From positions 1-64,000 of the forward strand of contig JAWKYW010000001.1 of NCBI GenBank assembly GCA_041396245.1: DNA of 64,000 bases, in the 5' to 3' direction. Below are positions 25,034 through 33,461 of the stretch, piece after piece; position 1 is the stretch's first letter, and each line of letters begins with the position of its first letter. The stretch is from Desulfobacillus sp041396245 (GTDB lineage: Bacteria > Pseudomonadota > Gammaproteobacteria > Burkholderiales > Rhodocyclaceae). The notes under the pieces were generated by a model. That model searched no databases. It had not been told where the DNA came from and saw nothing but the letters and a program-made list of their open reading frames with translations. A program made the translations under genes and the position numbers.

Positions 25034-25453
25034 ATGAGTAAAGCGAAAAAACATCCCTGTCTGAACTGCGAACAGTCGGACATGGAACTGCAGACGAAAG
25101 ACGTGACCATCGAACTGGATGGCCTTTCCCGCGTGGTGCCGGGAGTGAAGGGTTGGCACTGTCCGGTGTGCGGCGAAATAGAGTTCGTCGGTGACGGCAG
25201 CGCCAAACGCTATGCGGCAGCGCTCAATGTGCTTGCCGCCGAGCGGGACGCACAGCAGCGTGAGGAACTTGCGCGCATCCGCAAGCGCCTCAAGCTCACC
25301 CAAGCACAGGCGGCGGCGATCGCCGGCGGCGGCCCCAACGCCTTCTCCCGCTACGAGCGCGGCAAGGCGCGCCCGGTTGCGGCCGTCGTCAACCTGTTCC
25401 GCTTGTTGGACAAGCATCCGGAGTTGCTTGCCGAATTGCAGTCGGCTGGGTGA
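25034..25453 (+). CDS. mqsA: MqsA-type antitoxin and transcriptional repressor
   Basis: This 139-residue antitoxin has an N-terminal zinc-binding domain with two CxxC pairs (CLNC and CPVC, about residues 8-11 and 43-46) and a C-terminal Xre-type HTH (LTQAQAAAIAGGGPNAFSRYERG). The closing LLDKHPELL matches E. coli MqsA. Two ATGs are possible: 25028, overlapping the toxin stop, and 25034. The AGAGG at 25021-25025 is better spaced for 25034. It should neutralise MqsR and repress at the AACCTTATAGGTT operator. Confidence 0.92.
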   Translation: MSKAKKHPCLNCEQSDMELQTKDVTIELDGLSRVVPGVKGWHCPVCGEIEFVGDGSAKRYAAALNVLAAERDAQQREELARIRKRLKLTQAQAAAIAGGGPNAFSRYERGKARPVAAVVNLFRLLDKHPELLAELQSAG

Positions 25454-25539
25454 GGGGCGGCGTGGGACGCGGCGGGGAAAGTCAGTCTCCCCAATACGGC
25501 GATTGCTATCTCTCTCTAAGAGTAATTTGAGGAGTATCT

Positions 25540-25553
25540 GGGGTCTGACCCCC
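25540..25553. repeat. Short perfect palindrome after mqsA
   Basis: GGGGTCTGACCCCC contains the near-perfect palindrome GGGGTC-T-GACCCC. It lies just upstream of an AT-rich orphan gene and looks like the end of a mobile or dispersed element, though no transposase is present. Confidence 0.4.
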
Positions 25554-25577
25554 ATCTCCCCATAATGGATCACAACA

Positions 25578-25805
25578 TTGCGAACAATCTATCTCATCGA
25601 GGAAATTGGCAACCAAGGTGAGAAAACTGGTCATTTCTTAGATCGAGATGGGCTGAAATACATTGACTCGAACAGCCCCCTTGTTGAACTGATGGTGTTT
25701 TCAAGTTCCAAAGCAGCAAATAACTATATTCATGAGAAAATTTGTTGGGATGGGAAAATGCTTTTTGATCGGGTAAGAGTCAAAATGCGTATCCTCAAAG
25801 AATAA
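25578..25805 (+). CDS. AT-rich orphan hypothetical protein
   Basis: This 75-residue frame starts at TTG 25578; no in-frame ATG occurs upstream before a stop, and the next internal Met is at residue 39. The predicted protein (MRTIYLIEEIGNQGEKTGHF...) has mixed alpha/beta character with no motif that I recognise. Its base composition and codon use are strikingly AT-rich compared with every neighbour, suggesting recent transfer, possibly together with mqsRA. It lies 18 bp before thrC. It may be a real small accessory gene or a remnant. Confidence 0.4.
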   Translation: MRTIYLIEEIGNQGEKTGHFLDRDGLKYIDSNSPLVELMVFSSSKAANNYIHEKICWDGKMLFDRVRVKMRILKE

Positions 25806-25823
25806 TGCGGCGTTTGACTTGAA

Positions 25824-27251
25824 ATGATGTACATCTCGACACGAGGCCAGTCGCCGCCCCGCGCTTTCTGCGACATCCTGCTCGGCGGCCTGGCCCCCGA
25901 CGGCGGCCTTTACCTGCCGGAGGCCTACCCGCAGGTGTCGCGCGCCGAGCTGGATGAATGGCGCACGCTGCCCTATCACGCTCTCGCGCTGCGCGTGCTG
26001 GAGAAGTTCATCACCGACATCCCGGCCTGCGACCTGAAGACGCTGGTCGACCGCACCTATACGGCGCAGGCCTACCGCTGGTGCCGGCCGGGTCGCGACG
26101 CGGCGGACATCACGCCGCTCACCACCCTGGAGCCGGGGCTGCACCTGCTGGAACTGTCCAACGGGCCGACGCTGGCCTTCAAGGACATGGCCATGCAGCT
26201 GCTCGGCAACCTGTTCGAGTACGTGCTGGAGAAACGCGGCGAGACCATCAACATCCTCGGCGCCACCTCCGGCGACACCGGCTCGGCGGCGGAGTACGCC
26301 ATGCGCGGCAAGCATGGGGTCAAGGTCTTTATGCTCTCTCCGCACGGCCTGATGAGCGAGTTCCAGCGGGCGCAGATGTATTCGCTGCCCGACGGCAACA
26401 TCTTCAACATTGCCATCCGCGCCATGTTCGACGATTGCCAGGACATCGTGAAGGCGGTCTCCAACGACGCCGCCTTCAAGGCGAAGCACCGGATCGGCGC
26501 GGTGAACTCGATCAACTGGGCGCGCGTCGCGGCGCAGATCGTGTACTACTTCAAGGGCTATTTCGCCGCCACGCGCTCGAACGACGAACAGGTCGCCTTC
26601 GCCGTGCCTTCGGGCAACTTCGGCAACATCTGCGCCGGCCACGTCGCGCGCATGATGGGCCTGCCGATCGCCCGGCTGGTGCTGGCCACCAACGAAAACG
26701 ATGTGCTCGACGAGTTCTTCCGCACCGGCGTGTATCGTCCGCGGGCGACGGCGGAAACCCGCGTCACCTCGAGCCCCTCGATGGACATTTCCAGGGCGTC
26801 CAACTTCGAGCGTTTCGTCTTCGATCTGGTAGAGCGCGATGCGGCCGTGGTCAGGGAGTTCTGGGCCAAAGTGGATCGTGGCGACAGCTTCGACCTGCGT
26901 GGCACGCCTTATCACACCCGATTGCCCGAATTCCGCTTCGTCTCCGGCACCAGCAGCCATGCCGACCGCCTCGCGACGATCCGCGCCACCTGGGCGCAGT
27001 ACGGCGTAATGATCGATCCGCACACCGCCGACGGTCTGAAGGTGGCGAACGCTTACCGCGAGGCGGGGGTGCCGATGGTGGTGCTGGAGACGGCCCAGCC
27101 GGTGAAGTTCGCCGAGACGATCCGCGAAGCGCTGCAGCGGGAGCCGGATCGCCCGCGGGAACTGGAAGGCATCGAGGCCCTGCCGCAGCGGGTGGAGGTG
27201 ATGGAGGCGGATGCCGGGGCGGTGAAGGCGTTCATCGCCGCCCGGGCATAA
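25824..27251 (+). CDS. thrC: Threonine synthase
   Basis: This 475-residue PLP enzyme converts O-phosphohomoserine to threonine. The PLP lysine lies in NGPTLAFKDMAMQLL (about residue 113), and ILGATSGDTGSAAEYA is the phosphate-binding loop. The N-terminal YISTRGQSP is standard for the longer, fungal/proteobacterial-type threonine synthase. It normally follows hom directly; here mqsRA and an AT-rich orphan gene (about 1.1 kb) intervene. No strong Shine-Dalgarno precedes the ATG. Confidence 0.95.
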   Translation: MMYISTRGQSPPRAFCDILLGGLAPDGGLYLPEAYPQVSRAELDEWRTLPYHALALRVLEKFITDIPACDLKTLVDRTYTAQAYRWCRPGRDAADITPLTTLEPGLHLLELSNGPTLAFKDMAMQLLGNLFEYVLEKRGETINILGATSGDTGSAAEYAMRGKHGVKVFMLSPHGLMSEFQRAQMYSLPDGNIFNIAIRAMFDDCQDIVKAVSNDAAFKAKHRIGAVNSINWARVAAQIVYYFKGYFAATRSNDEQVAFAVPSGNFGNICAGHVARMMGLPIARLVLATNENDVLDEFFRTGVYRPRATAETRVTSSPSMDISRASNFERFVFDLVERDAAVVREFWAKVDRGDSFDLRGTPYHTRLPEFRFVSGTSSHADRLATIRATWAQYGVMIDPHTADGLKVANAYREAGVPMVVLETAQPVKFAETIREALQREPDRPRELEGIEALPQRVEVMEADAGAVKAFIAARA

Positions 27252-27281
27252 GCGCGGGAGCAAGCCCGCGCGGGTGAGTCG

Positions 27282-27419
27282 CTACAGGTAGATGACGGCC
27301 GGGAAGACCGTCACGGCCAGGACCAGGATCAGCCATTCCAGGTTATGGCGGGCCAGGAAGCCGGTGAAGTGCAGGATCAGGACGGTGATGGCGACAACGT
27401 AGTAGAGGATGAACAGCAT
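27282..27419 (-). CDS. Small two-helix membrane protein
   Basis: This 45-residue frame begins MLFILYYVVAITVLILHFTG and ends FPAVIYL. It is almost wholly hydrophobic with a short RHNLEW loop, so two transmembrane helices are likely. GGAG lies 7 nt before the ATG at 27419. A TATAAA hexamer on the minus strand near 27484-27479 could serve as its promoter. It is convergent with thrC and downstream of nadC. No family is recognised. Confidence 0.5.
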   Translation of the reverse strand: MLFILYYVVAITVLILHFTGFLARHNLEWLILVLAVTVFPAVIYL

Positions 27420-27547
27420 CTGGCAGCTCCGGACCTTTCTTGTTGGCCGGGGCGCATCGACCCCGTGGCATTGCGGCTTTTATACCATAGAAACAAAATC
27501 CGGCACCAGTCCCCGCTTCGCCCCGTCCGGGAGGCGATACGGAGGGG

Positions 27548-28405
27548 CTAGGCCTCCACGTGGCGCAGCGACAAGTCGATGGCCCGCACGTCCTTGGTCA
27601 GGCTGCCGATGGAAATGCGATCCACTCCGGTTTCGGCGATCGCCCGCACTTTCGCCAGATCCACCCCGCCCGAGGCTTCCAGCAGCGCCCGGCCCGCCGC
27701 CAGGGTGACCGCCTTGCGCATCTGCGCCGGGCTCATGTTGTCGAGCAGGATCATCTTCGCGCCGGCAGCGAGCGCTTCTTCGAGCTGTTCCAGGGTTTCC
27801 ACCTCGATCTGGATGAACACCCCCGCCGGCGCCAGGTCGTGGGCCTGCGCCAGCACCGGTGCCACGCCGCCGGCGGCCAGGATGTGGTTTTCCTTGATGA
27901 GGATGCCGTCGTAGAGGCCGAAGCGGTGGTTGCCGCCGCCGCCGCAGCGCACCGCGTACTTCTGCGCCAGGCGCAGTCCCGGCAGGGTCTTGCGGGTGTC
28001 GACGATCTTCGTCCGCGTGCCGGCGACGGCGTCCACGAATTTCCGCGTGACGGTGGCGGTGCCGGAGAGCAGTTGCAGGAAGTTGAGCGCGGTGCGCTCG
28101 GCGCTGAGCAGTGCGCGTGTATCGGCCTCGATCTCGCACAGCATCTGGCCGGCGAGGACGCGCGCGCCGTCCTGGGCGTGCCAGCGGATGCGCGCGCCGG
28201 CATCGAGCCGGCGGAAGCAGGCATCGAACCAGGCGCTGCCGCAGAGGACGGCCTCTTCGCGGCTGACGACGATGCCGCGCGCCGGGTGGCCGGCCGGCAT
28301 GAGTTGCGCCGTCAGGTCGCCGCTGCCGATGTCCTCGGCCAGCGCAGCGGCGACATTGCGCGCGATTTCTGCGGCCAATTGAGCCGAATGCCCTGAAGTT
28401 TCCAT
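27548..28405 (-). CDS. nadC: Nicotinate-nucleotide pyrophosphorylase (carboxylating)
   Basis: This 285-residue quinolinate phosphoribosyltransferase makes nicotinate mononucleotide in de novo NAD synthesis. Motifs seen: EDIGSGDLTAQL at the N terminus, the SAERTALNFLQLLSGTAT block, KIVDTRKTLPGLR, the KYAVRCGGGGNHR phosphate region and IGSLTKDVRAIDLSL at the C terminus. The start at 28405 matches family length; the upstream in-frame extension is unconserved. It is divergent from the glutamate-synthase-like gene. Confidence 0.95.
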   Translation of the reverse strand: METSGHSAQLAAEIARNVAAALAEDIGSGDLTAQLMPAGHPARGIVVSREEAVLCGSAWFDACFRRLDAGARIRWHAQDGARVLAGQMLCEIEADTRALLSAERTALNFLQLLSGTATVTRKFVDAVAGTRTKIVDTRKTLPGLRLAQKYAVRCGGGGNHRFGLYDGILIKENHILAAGGVAPVLAQAHDLAPAGVFIQIEVETLEQLEEALAAGAKMILLDNMSPAQMRKAVTLAAGRALLEASGGVDLAKVRAIAETGVDRISIGSLTKDVRAIDLSLRHVEA

Positions 28406-28496
28406 TATTCCTGCCGTAACGCTATGCTGTTGCAGCGATTCTAACCGCTCTTCGCCGCTCGGGCGGCCAATAGACAATATGGGCAATGGAGGCAGC

Positions 28497-29981
28497 ATGT
28501 CCGGTCTCATGAGCGTTCTCTCGGTCAGCGCGGGCACCCTGCTGGCCATCGTCCTCTTCGTCACGCTGGTGTTCTGGTACGTCAAGGACATCACCCAGAA
28601 GAAGCACACCGTTCTGCGCAACTACCCGATCGTCGGCCGCCTGCGCTATTTCTTCGAGCAGATGGGCGAGTACTTCCGCCAGTACTTCTTCACCGGCGAA
28701 CGCGACGAGATGCCCTTCAACCGCTCGACCCGCGGCTGGGCCTACCGCCTGGCCAAGAACGAGGGCGGCATCATCGGCTTCGGCTCGACCTACGACCTGC
28801 ACGAGCCCGGCGCCCTGGTCTTTGTCAACGCGCCGTTCCCGGTGATCGAGGACGAGCAGTTGGCGACGCCGCCGCTGGCCATCGGCGATGGCTGGTGCGA
28901 CAGGCCGTTCATCGCCCGTTCGGTCGTCAACATCAGCGGCATGAGCTACGGCGCCCTTTCCAGGCCGGCGGTGCGCGCGCTCTCCTGCGGCGCGGCGGCG
29001 GCCGGCTGCTGGCTGAATACCGGCGAGGGCGGCCTCTCGCCCTACCACCTCGAAGGAGGCTGCGACCTGATCGTGCAGATCGGCACCGCCAAGTACGGCG
29101 TGCGCGACGCCGAGGGCAACCTTTCCCTGCAGCGGCTGCGGGAGATCGCGGCCCACGACAACGTTCGCGCCTTCGAGATCAAGCTGTCGCAGGGCGCCAA
29201 GCCGGGCAAGGGCGGCGTCCTGCCGGGCGACAAGGTCACGGCGGAAATCGCCGCCATCCGCGGCATTCCGGCGGGGCGGGACTCGATCAGCCCGAACCGG
29301 CATCGCGACGTCGCCAGCGCCGACCAGCTGCTCGACATGGTGGCGCGGGTGCGCGAAGCGACCGGCAGGCCGGTCGGCATCAAGACCGCCATCGGCGGCT
29401 GGGACTTCATGCACGATCTTGCCGAGACGGTCGCGCGGCGCGGCGTCGCCAGCGCGCCGGACTTCATCGCCGTGGACGGCGGCGAGGGCGGCTCGGGTGC
29501 CGCGCCGCAGGCCCTGGCCGACCACATGGCGCTGTCCATCGACGAGGCCCTGCCGCGGGTGGTCGACGCGCTGATCGAGAGCGGCCTGCGCGAGCGGGTG
29601 CGGGTCGTCGCCGCCGGCAAGCTGGTCACCTCGGCGCGCGCCGCCTGGGCGCTGGCGGCGGGCGCCGACTTCGTGAACACGGCGCGCGGCTTCATGTTCG
29701 CGCTGGGCTGCATCCAGGCCCTGCGCTGCCATGCCAACACCTGCCCGACCGGCGTCACCACCCACAATCCGCGCCTGCAGCGCGGCCTCGTCGTGGCCGA
29801 CAAGGCGCAGCGCGTCGCCAACTACTGCCGCAGCATGAACCGCGAGATCGACATGATCGCCCACGCCTGCGGGCTGCACCAGGCGCGCGAATTCCGTCGC
29901 GAGCACGTGCGCATCGTGCAGGGCTTCGGCCGGAGCATTGCCTTCAACATGCTTTATCCCTACCCGACGGCCCGGGCCTGA
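28497..29981 (+). CDS. FMN-binding glutamate-synthase-like protein with N-terminal membrane anchor
   Basis: This 494-residue protein has one N-terminal transmembrane helix (about residues 8-30) followed by a GltB domain-2-like FMN barrel. Motifs include NISGMSYGALS, NTGEGGLSPYH, KPGKGGVLPG, DGGEGGSGAAP and the FeS-type Cys cluster CIQALRCHANTCPTGV. It lacks the glutaminase and GXGXG domains of true glutamate synthase, so glutamate synthesis is not implied; electron donor and substrate are unknown. GGAGG at 28488-28492 supports the ATG at 28497 over 28479. It overlaps the convergent EamA gene by 22 bp. Confidence 0.85.
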   Translation: MSGLMSVLSVSAGTLLAIVLFVTLVFWYVKDITQKKHTVLRNYPIVGRLRYFFEQMGEYFRQYFFTGERDEMPFNRSTRGWAYRLAKNEGGIIGFGSTYDLHEPGALVFVNAPFPVIEDEQLATPPLAIGDGWCDRPFIARSVVNISGMSYGALSRPAVRALSCGAAAAGCWLNTGEGGLSPYHLEGGCDLIVQIGTAKYGVRDAEGNLSLQRLREIAAHDNVRAFEIKLSQGAKPGKGGVLPGDKVTAEIAAIRGIPAGRDSISPNRHRDVASADQLLDMVARVREATGRPVGIKTAIGGWDFMHDLAETVARRGVASAPDFIAVDGGEGGSGAAPQALADHMALSIDEALPRVVDALIESGLRERVRVVAAGKLVTSARAAWALAAGADFVNTARGFMFALGCIQALRCHANTCPTGVTTHNPRLQRGLVVADKAQRVANYCRSMNREIDMIAHACGLHQAREFRREHVRIVQGFGRSIAFNMLYPYPTARA

Positions 29982-30859
29982 TCCGGCGACCGGCGTTCCC
30001 CCAGCGCCAGCCAGAGGCCGGCGGCGGCGATGACGGCCATGCCGGCGGCGGACAGCAGGTCGGGAACGTGTCCGAACGCCAGCCAGCCGAGCAGGCCCGC
30101 CCAGACGAGCTGCGTGTAGCCGAAGGGCGTCAGGGTCGAGGCCGGTGCCAGGCGGAAGGCGCGGATCAGGATGAAATGGCCGACGCCGCCGTAAAAGCCC
30201 AACGAGGCGATCATCAGCCATTGCAGCGGGGCGGGCGAGAACTCGAACCAGAACCAGGGCAACGCCAGGCTCATTACCGCCGTGCCGACCAGCGCCGTGT
30301 AGAACAGCAGGGTGAGCGGATGCTCGGCGTGGCTCAGTCGCCGCGTCAGGAGCTGGTAGGCGGCGTAGCAGGTGGCGCCGGCCAGCGCCCAGAGGAAGCC
30401 CGCCAGGTTGAGGGCGCCGCCCGGACGTGCGATCAGCAGCACGCCGGCGAAGCCGACGACGACCGCCATCCAGCGGCCGGCGCCGATGCGCTCGTGCAGG
30501 AAGGGGCCGGCCAGCAGCGTCACCATCAGCGGCGAGAGGAACAGCACCGCCGTCGCCTCCGCCAGCGGCATGCTGCGGAAGGCCATCATGGCGAAGCCGG
30601 TGGTGCCCACCAGTGCCAGGGCCCGCACCACCTGCAGGGTCAGGTTGTCGGTTCGCACCAGCTGCAGGCGCATCGAGGGCGCGACGAAGACCAGCATGAT
30701 GACGAAGTGCAGGGCGTAGCGCGCCCACACCAGCAGCGGCACGGCGAAGGTGGCCGTCAGGTGCTTGGAGGTGGCATCGAGCAGGGCGAACAGCATCAGC
30801 GCCAGCATGAACAGCAGGATGCCGCGCAGCGGGTGCTGCGCGGGAGCAGAGGGTCCCAT
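29960..30859 (-). CDS. EamA/DMT superfamily transporter
   Basis: This 299-residue protein should have ten transmembrane helices arranged as two EamA repeats. It begins with a short polar segment, then LLFMLALMLFALLDATSKHL, and has a conserved RSMPLAEATAVLFLSPL block in the first half. It probably exports or imports a small metabolite across the inner membrane; substrate is not predictable. Its 3' end overlaps the glutamate-synthase-like gene on the other strand. Confidence 0.85.
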   Translation of the reverse strand: MGPSAPAQHPLRGILLFMLALMLFALLDATSKHLTATFAVPLLVWARYALHFVIMLVFVAPSMRLQLVRTDNLTLQVVRALALVGTTGFAMMAFRSMPLAEATAVLFLSPLMVTLLAGPFLHERIGAGRWMAVVVGFAGVLLIARPGGALNLAGFLWALAGATCYAAYQLLTRRLSHAEHPLTLLFYTALVGTAVMSLALPWFWFEFSPAPLQWLMIASLGFYGGVGHFILIRAFRLAPASTLTPFGYTQLVWAGLLGWLAFGHVPDLLSAAGMAVIAAAGLWLALGERRSPDQARAVG

Positions 30860-30888
30860 CTCAGTTTCCGTTGCGGCCGGCGCGCATC

Positions 30889-32376
30889 TCAGATATTGAG
30901 CCAGGCGTTGAAGAGGCGCCGTGCGGCGTCGATGGTTTCGCCGGCAGTGAGGCCGGCCGGGCCGATGCCGCCGCCGGCGAGCAGGTCGGCCGCCAGGCCG
31001 TGCAGGTGCACGGCGCAGAGCGCGGCAAGGTCCGCCTCCCAGCCCTGCGCCAGCAGGGTCGCGGCGAGGCCCGTCAGCACGTCGCCCATGCCGGCGCTGG
31101 CCATGCCGGGGTTGCCGCTGCCGTTGATGAACCAGCGGCCGTCGGGCGAGGCGATCACGCTGCCGCAGCCTTTCAGCACCGCGACGGCGTTCAGCTTTTC
31201 CGCCAGGGCGAGCGCGGCGCGCACGCGGTCGGCCTGCACGGCGGCGGCGTCGCAGCCGAGCAGGCGCGCCGCTTCCAGCGGATGCGGCGTGACCAGGGTC
31301 GGTGCGCCGCGCCGGCGCACCTGTTTCGCCAGCACCGGACGGGTCGCCAGCAGGTTGAGCGCATCGGCGTCGAGCACGAGCGGCAGCGGCATGGCGATGG
31401 CCTGGCGCAGCAGGTCCAGCGCGGCCTCGCCCTGACCGAGGCCGGGGCCCGCCGCCAGGGCCGTGGCGAAGCCGGCGGCGAGGATTTCGCCCGGCTTGCG
31501 CAGCATCAGTTCGGGCTGAACGGCGTCGACCGCCGGTGCCGCAGCGTCGAGCAGGCCGACATGGACGCGGCCGGCGCCCAGCTTCAGCGCGGCGCGGCCG
31601 GCGAGCAGCGCCGCGCCCGCCATGCCGGGCGCGCCGCCGAGGATGGCGACGCTGCCCATCATGCCCTTGTGGCTGTTCAGCAGCCGCGGCGCGAGGCGGG
31701 CGGCGAACAGCGCCGGCGACACCGTGCGCCCGCGCGCCGGCAGTTCGTCCTCCGCGGCCAGGCCGAGGTCGCAGACCGTGACGGCGCCGCAATGGTCCGG
31801 TCCGTCCAGCGTGAGCAGGCCGGGCTTGAGCGCGATGAAGGTGACGGTGGCGTCGGCGCGGACGGCGCAGCCGAGCACGCGACCGGTGTCGGCGCACAGC
31901 CCGCTCGGAATGTCGAGGGCCAGCACCGGGCAGCCGAGGCCGTTGATGCGCTCGACCAGCGCGGCGTGCGCGCCGGCGAGGGGGCGCTGCAAACCGATGC
32001 CGAAGAGGGCGTCCACCGCGAGGGAATGGCGGCCCACGGGGATCTCGCCGATGGTCGTGCCGCCGGCCGCGCGGTAGCGCCCGAACGCCGCGCGCGCATC
32101 GGCCGGCAGCTTCGCCGGGTCGCCGGCGAAGACGACGGCCGGCGCGAAGCCCTGTTCGCGCAGCAGGCGGGCCAGCACCAGGCCGTCGCCGCCATTGTTG
32201 CCCGGCCCGCAGACGATGAGCGGCGGCGGGCCGCCCGCCGCGACAAAAGTCAGTGCCTGCGACACGGCGCCGGCACCGGCGCGCTCCATCAGCGGCGGCT
32301 CGGCAGCGGAGTGGCGAGACTCGATGGTGCGCAGGGCGGCGACATCGTGGATCGGGCGGGAGGGGGCGAACGCCAT
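30889..32376 (-). CDS. nnrDE: Bifunctional NAD(P)HX epimerase / ADP-dependent NAD(P)HX dehydratase
   Basis: This 495-residue fusion repairs hydrated NAD(P)H. The N-terminal epimerase domain (YjeF_N) has CGPGNNGGDGLVLARLL and VDALFGIGLQRPL; the C-terminal ribokinase-like dehydratase has GSVAILGGAPGMAGAALLA, LVLDADALNLL, PHPLEAARLLG and GNPGMASAGMGDVLTGL. The fused arrangement is the normal bacterial form. It is 9 nt downstream of an EamA transporter gene on the same strand. Confidence 0.94.
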   Translation of the reverse strand: MAFAPSRPIHDVAALRTIESRHSAAEPPLMERAGAGAVSQALTFVAAGGPPPLIVCGPGNNGGDGLVLARLLREQGFAPAVVFAGDPAKLPADARAAFGRYRAAGGTTIGEIPVGRHSLAVDALFGIGLQRPLAGAHAALVERINGLGCPVLALDIPSGLCADTGRVLGCAVRADATVTFIALKPGLLTLDGPDHCGAVTVCDLGLAAEDELPARGRTVSPALFAARLAPRLLNSHKGMMGSVAILGGAPGMAGAALLAGRAALKLGAGRVHVGLLDAAAPAVDAVQPELMLRKPGEILAAGFATALAAGPGLGQGEAALDLLRQAIAMPLPLVLDADALNLLATRPVLAKQVRRRGAPTLVTPHPLEAARLLGCDAAAVQADRVRAALALAEKLNAVAVLKGCGSVIASPDGRWFINGSGNPGMASAGMGDVLTGLAATLLAQGWEADLAALCAVHLHGLAADLLAGGGIGPAGLTAGETIDAARRLFNAWLNI

Positions 32377-32385
32377 GGGGCAATG

Positions 32386-33339
32386 CTACCGCAATGCGGC
32401 CGGGGTCGAGGCGAGGACGGCTTCGACCTGCTTCGCCAGGCGCCGGTTGACCAGGTTGTTGGCGACCAGCGCGCCGATCACCAGCGCCGCGCCGAATATC
32501 TCCACCGGCAGCAGCACATGGCCCTGCCAGACGGTGATGAGGATGGTGACCACCGGCGCGAAATTGGCGAAGAGCGAGGCGTTCAGCGGCCCCAGCTTGG
32601 CCACCGCCATGTTCCACAGCAGCACCGCGCCGAAGGAGACGACGAAGACGATGAACAGCAGCGCCCAGGCCATCTCGCGCAGGCCCTCGGCGGGCGGCGG
32701 GCGGCTGTGGCCGCTGCCGGTCGCCAGGGCGGCGGCGGCAAGGACGGTGAGCCAGCCGAGGGCGGCGGTGAGCGCCGTGTAGCGCACCGGCGACCAGGCG
32801 GGAAACTGCTGCGCGCCGAGCGTGAAGGCGATCCAGCACCAAGAGGCCAGGTACATCATGCCGTTGCCGAGGGCGCTGCCGCCGGAGTAGAGGCGGGCGA
32901 ATTGGCCCTGGCTGACCACCAGGCCGAGGCCGGCGATGGCGACGGCGATGCAGGCCAGCACGGCCGCGGGCGGGCGATGGCGGCTGCGCAGCCACTGCCA
33001 GAAGACGATATTCACCGGGCCGAGGGCGAGGATCATGGCGCCGTGTTCCGGCCGCGTCAGCCGCAGCCCTTCATAGACGAACAGGCTGAAGCCGGCAAAC
33101 CCGGCGCTGCCGAGGACCCAGACTTTCGCCGCCCGCCCCTCGAAGCCGAGCGCGCGGCGCCCTTCGAACCAGGCCAGCGTGGCGAGAAAGCAGGCCGCCG
33201 CGATGCCGTAGCGCAGGAGGGTCAGCCAGTAGGGGTCGATGACGGCGAGGGCGATCTTGCTCACGGGCAGGAAGGCGCCCCAGATCAGCACCACCGCGCA
33301 CATCAGCAGCGAGCCTTCGGTCAGCGCCTTGCGGTTCAA
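32386..33339 (-). CDS. EamA/DMT superfamily transporter (TTG start)
   Basis: This 317-residue integral membrane protein with about ten helices begins MNRKALTEGSLLMCAVVLIWGAFLPVSK. The start codon is TTG at 33339, which overlaps the stop of a tiny upstream frame; a strong AGGGAGG lies 6 nt before it. The sequence is only distantly similar to the other EamA protein at 29960-30859, so the two are not a recent duplication. Substrate unknown. Confidence 0.85.
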   Translation of the reverse strand: MNRKALTEGSLLMCAVVLIWGAFLPVSKIALAVIDPYWLTLLRYGIAAACFLATLAWFEGRRALGFEGRAAKVWVLGSAGFAGFSLFVYEGLRLTRPEHGAMILALGPVNIVFWQWLRSRHRPPAAVLACIAVAIAGLGLVVSQGQFARLYSGGSALGNGMMYLASWCWIAFTLGAQQFPAWSPVRYTALTAALGWLTVLAAAALATGSGHSRPPPAEGLREMAWALLFIVFVVSFGAVLLWNMAVAKLGPLNASLFANFAPVVTILITVWQGHVLLPVEIFGAALVIGALVANNLVNRRLAKQVEAVLASTPAALR

Positions 33340-33461
33340 TGCAGCCTCCCTTTTTGCGTCGAGTCGGGCGGGAAGAATGCGTCGAGGCCGGCGGCGTCGA
33401 AGCGGTACGCGCGGTAGTGGATGCCGTCGCGCGCGACGGCATCGGATGCGGCGGCGCTCAC
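33336..33461 (-). CDS. Tiny frame coupled between arsC-like and EamA genes
   Basis: This 41-codon frame starts at GTG 33461, overlapping the arsC-like stop as GTGA, and stops at a TGA overlapping the TTG start of the EamA gene. The peptide (VSAAASDAVARDGIHYRAYR...) is soluble with no recognised family. Its main role may be to couple translation between its neighbours, or it may be a genuine small protein. Support is purely positional. Confidence 0.35.
   Translation of the reverse strand: MSAAASDAVARDGIHYRAYRFDAAGLDAFFPPDSTQKGRLH

Noticed and set aside
29960..32995. A 1,011-codon minus-strand frame joining the first EamA gene to upstream sequence
   Set aside because: Only its last 299 residues are real. 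The rest is a shadow of the NAD(P)HX repair gene in another frame, with Arg/Pro-rich sequence.
30871..33417. An 848-codon plus-strand frame
   Set aside because: It is antisense to the repair gene and second EamA gene; low-complexity Gly/Ala/Arg composition, no homology that I recognise.
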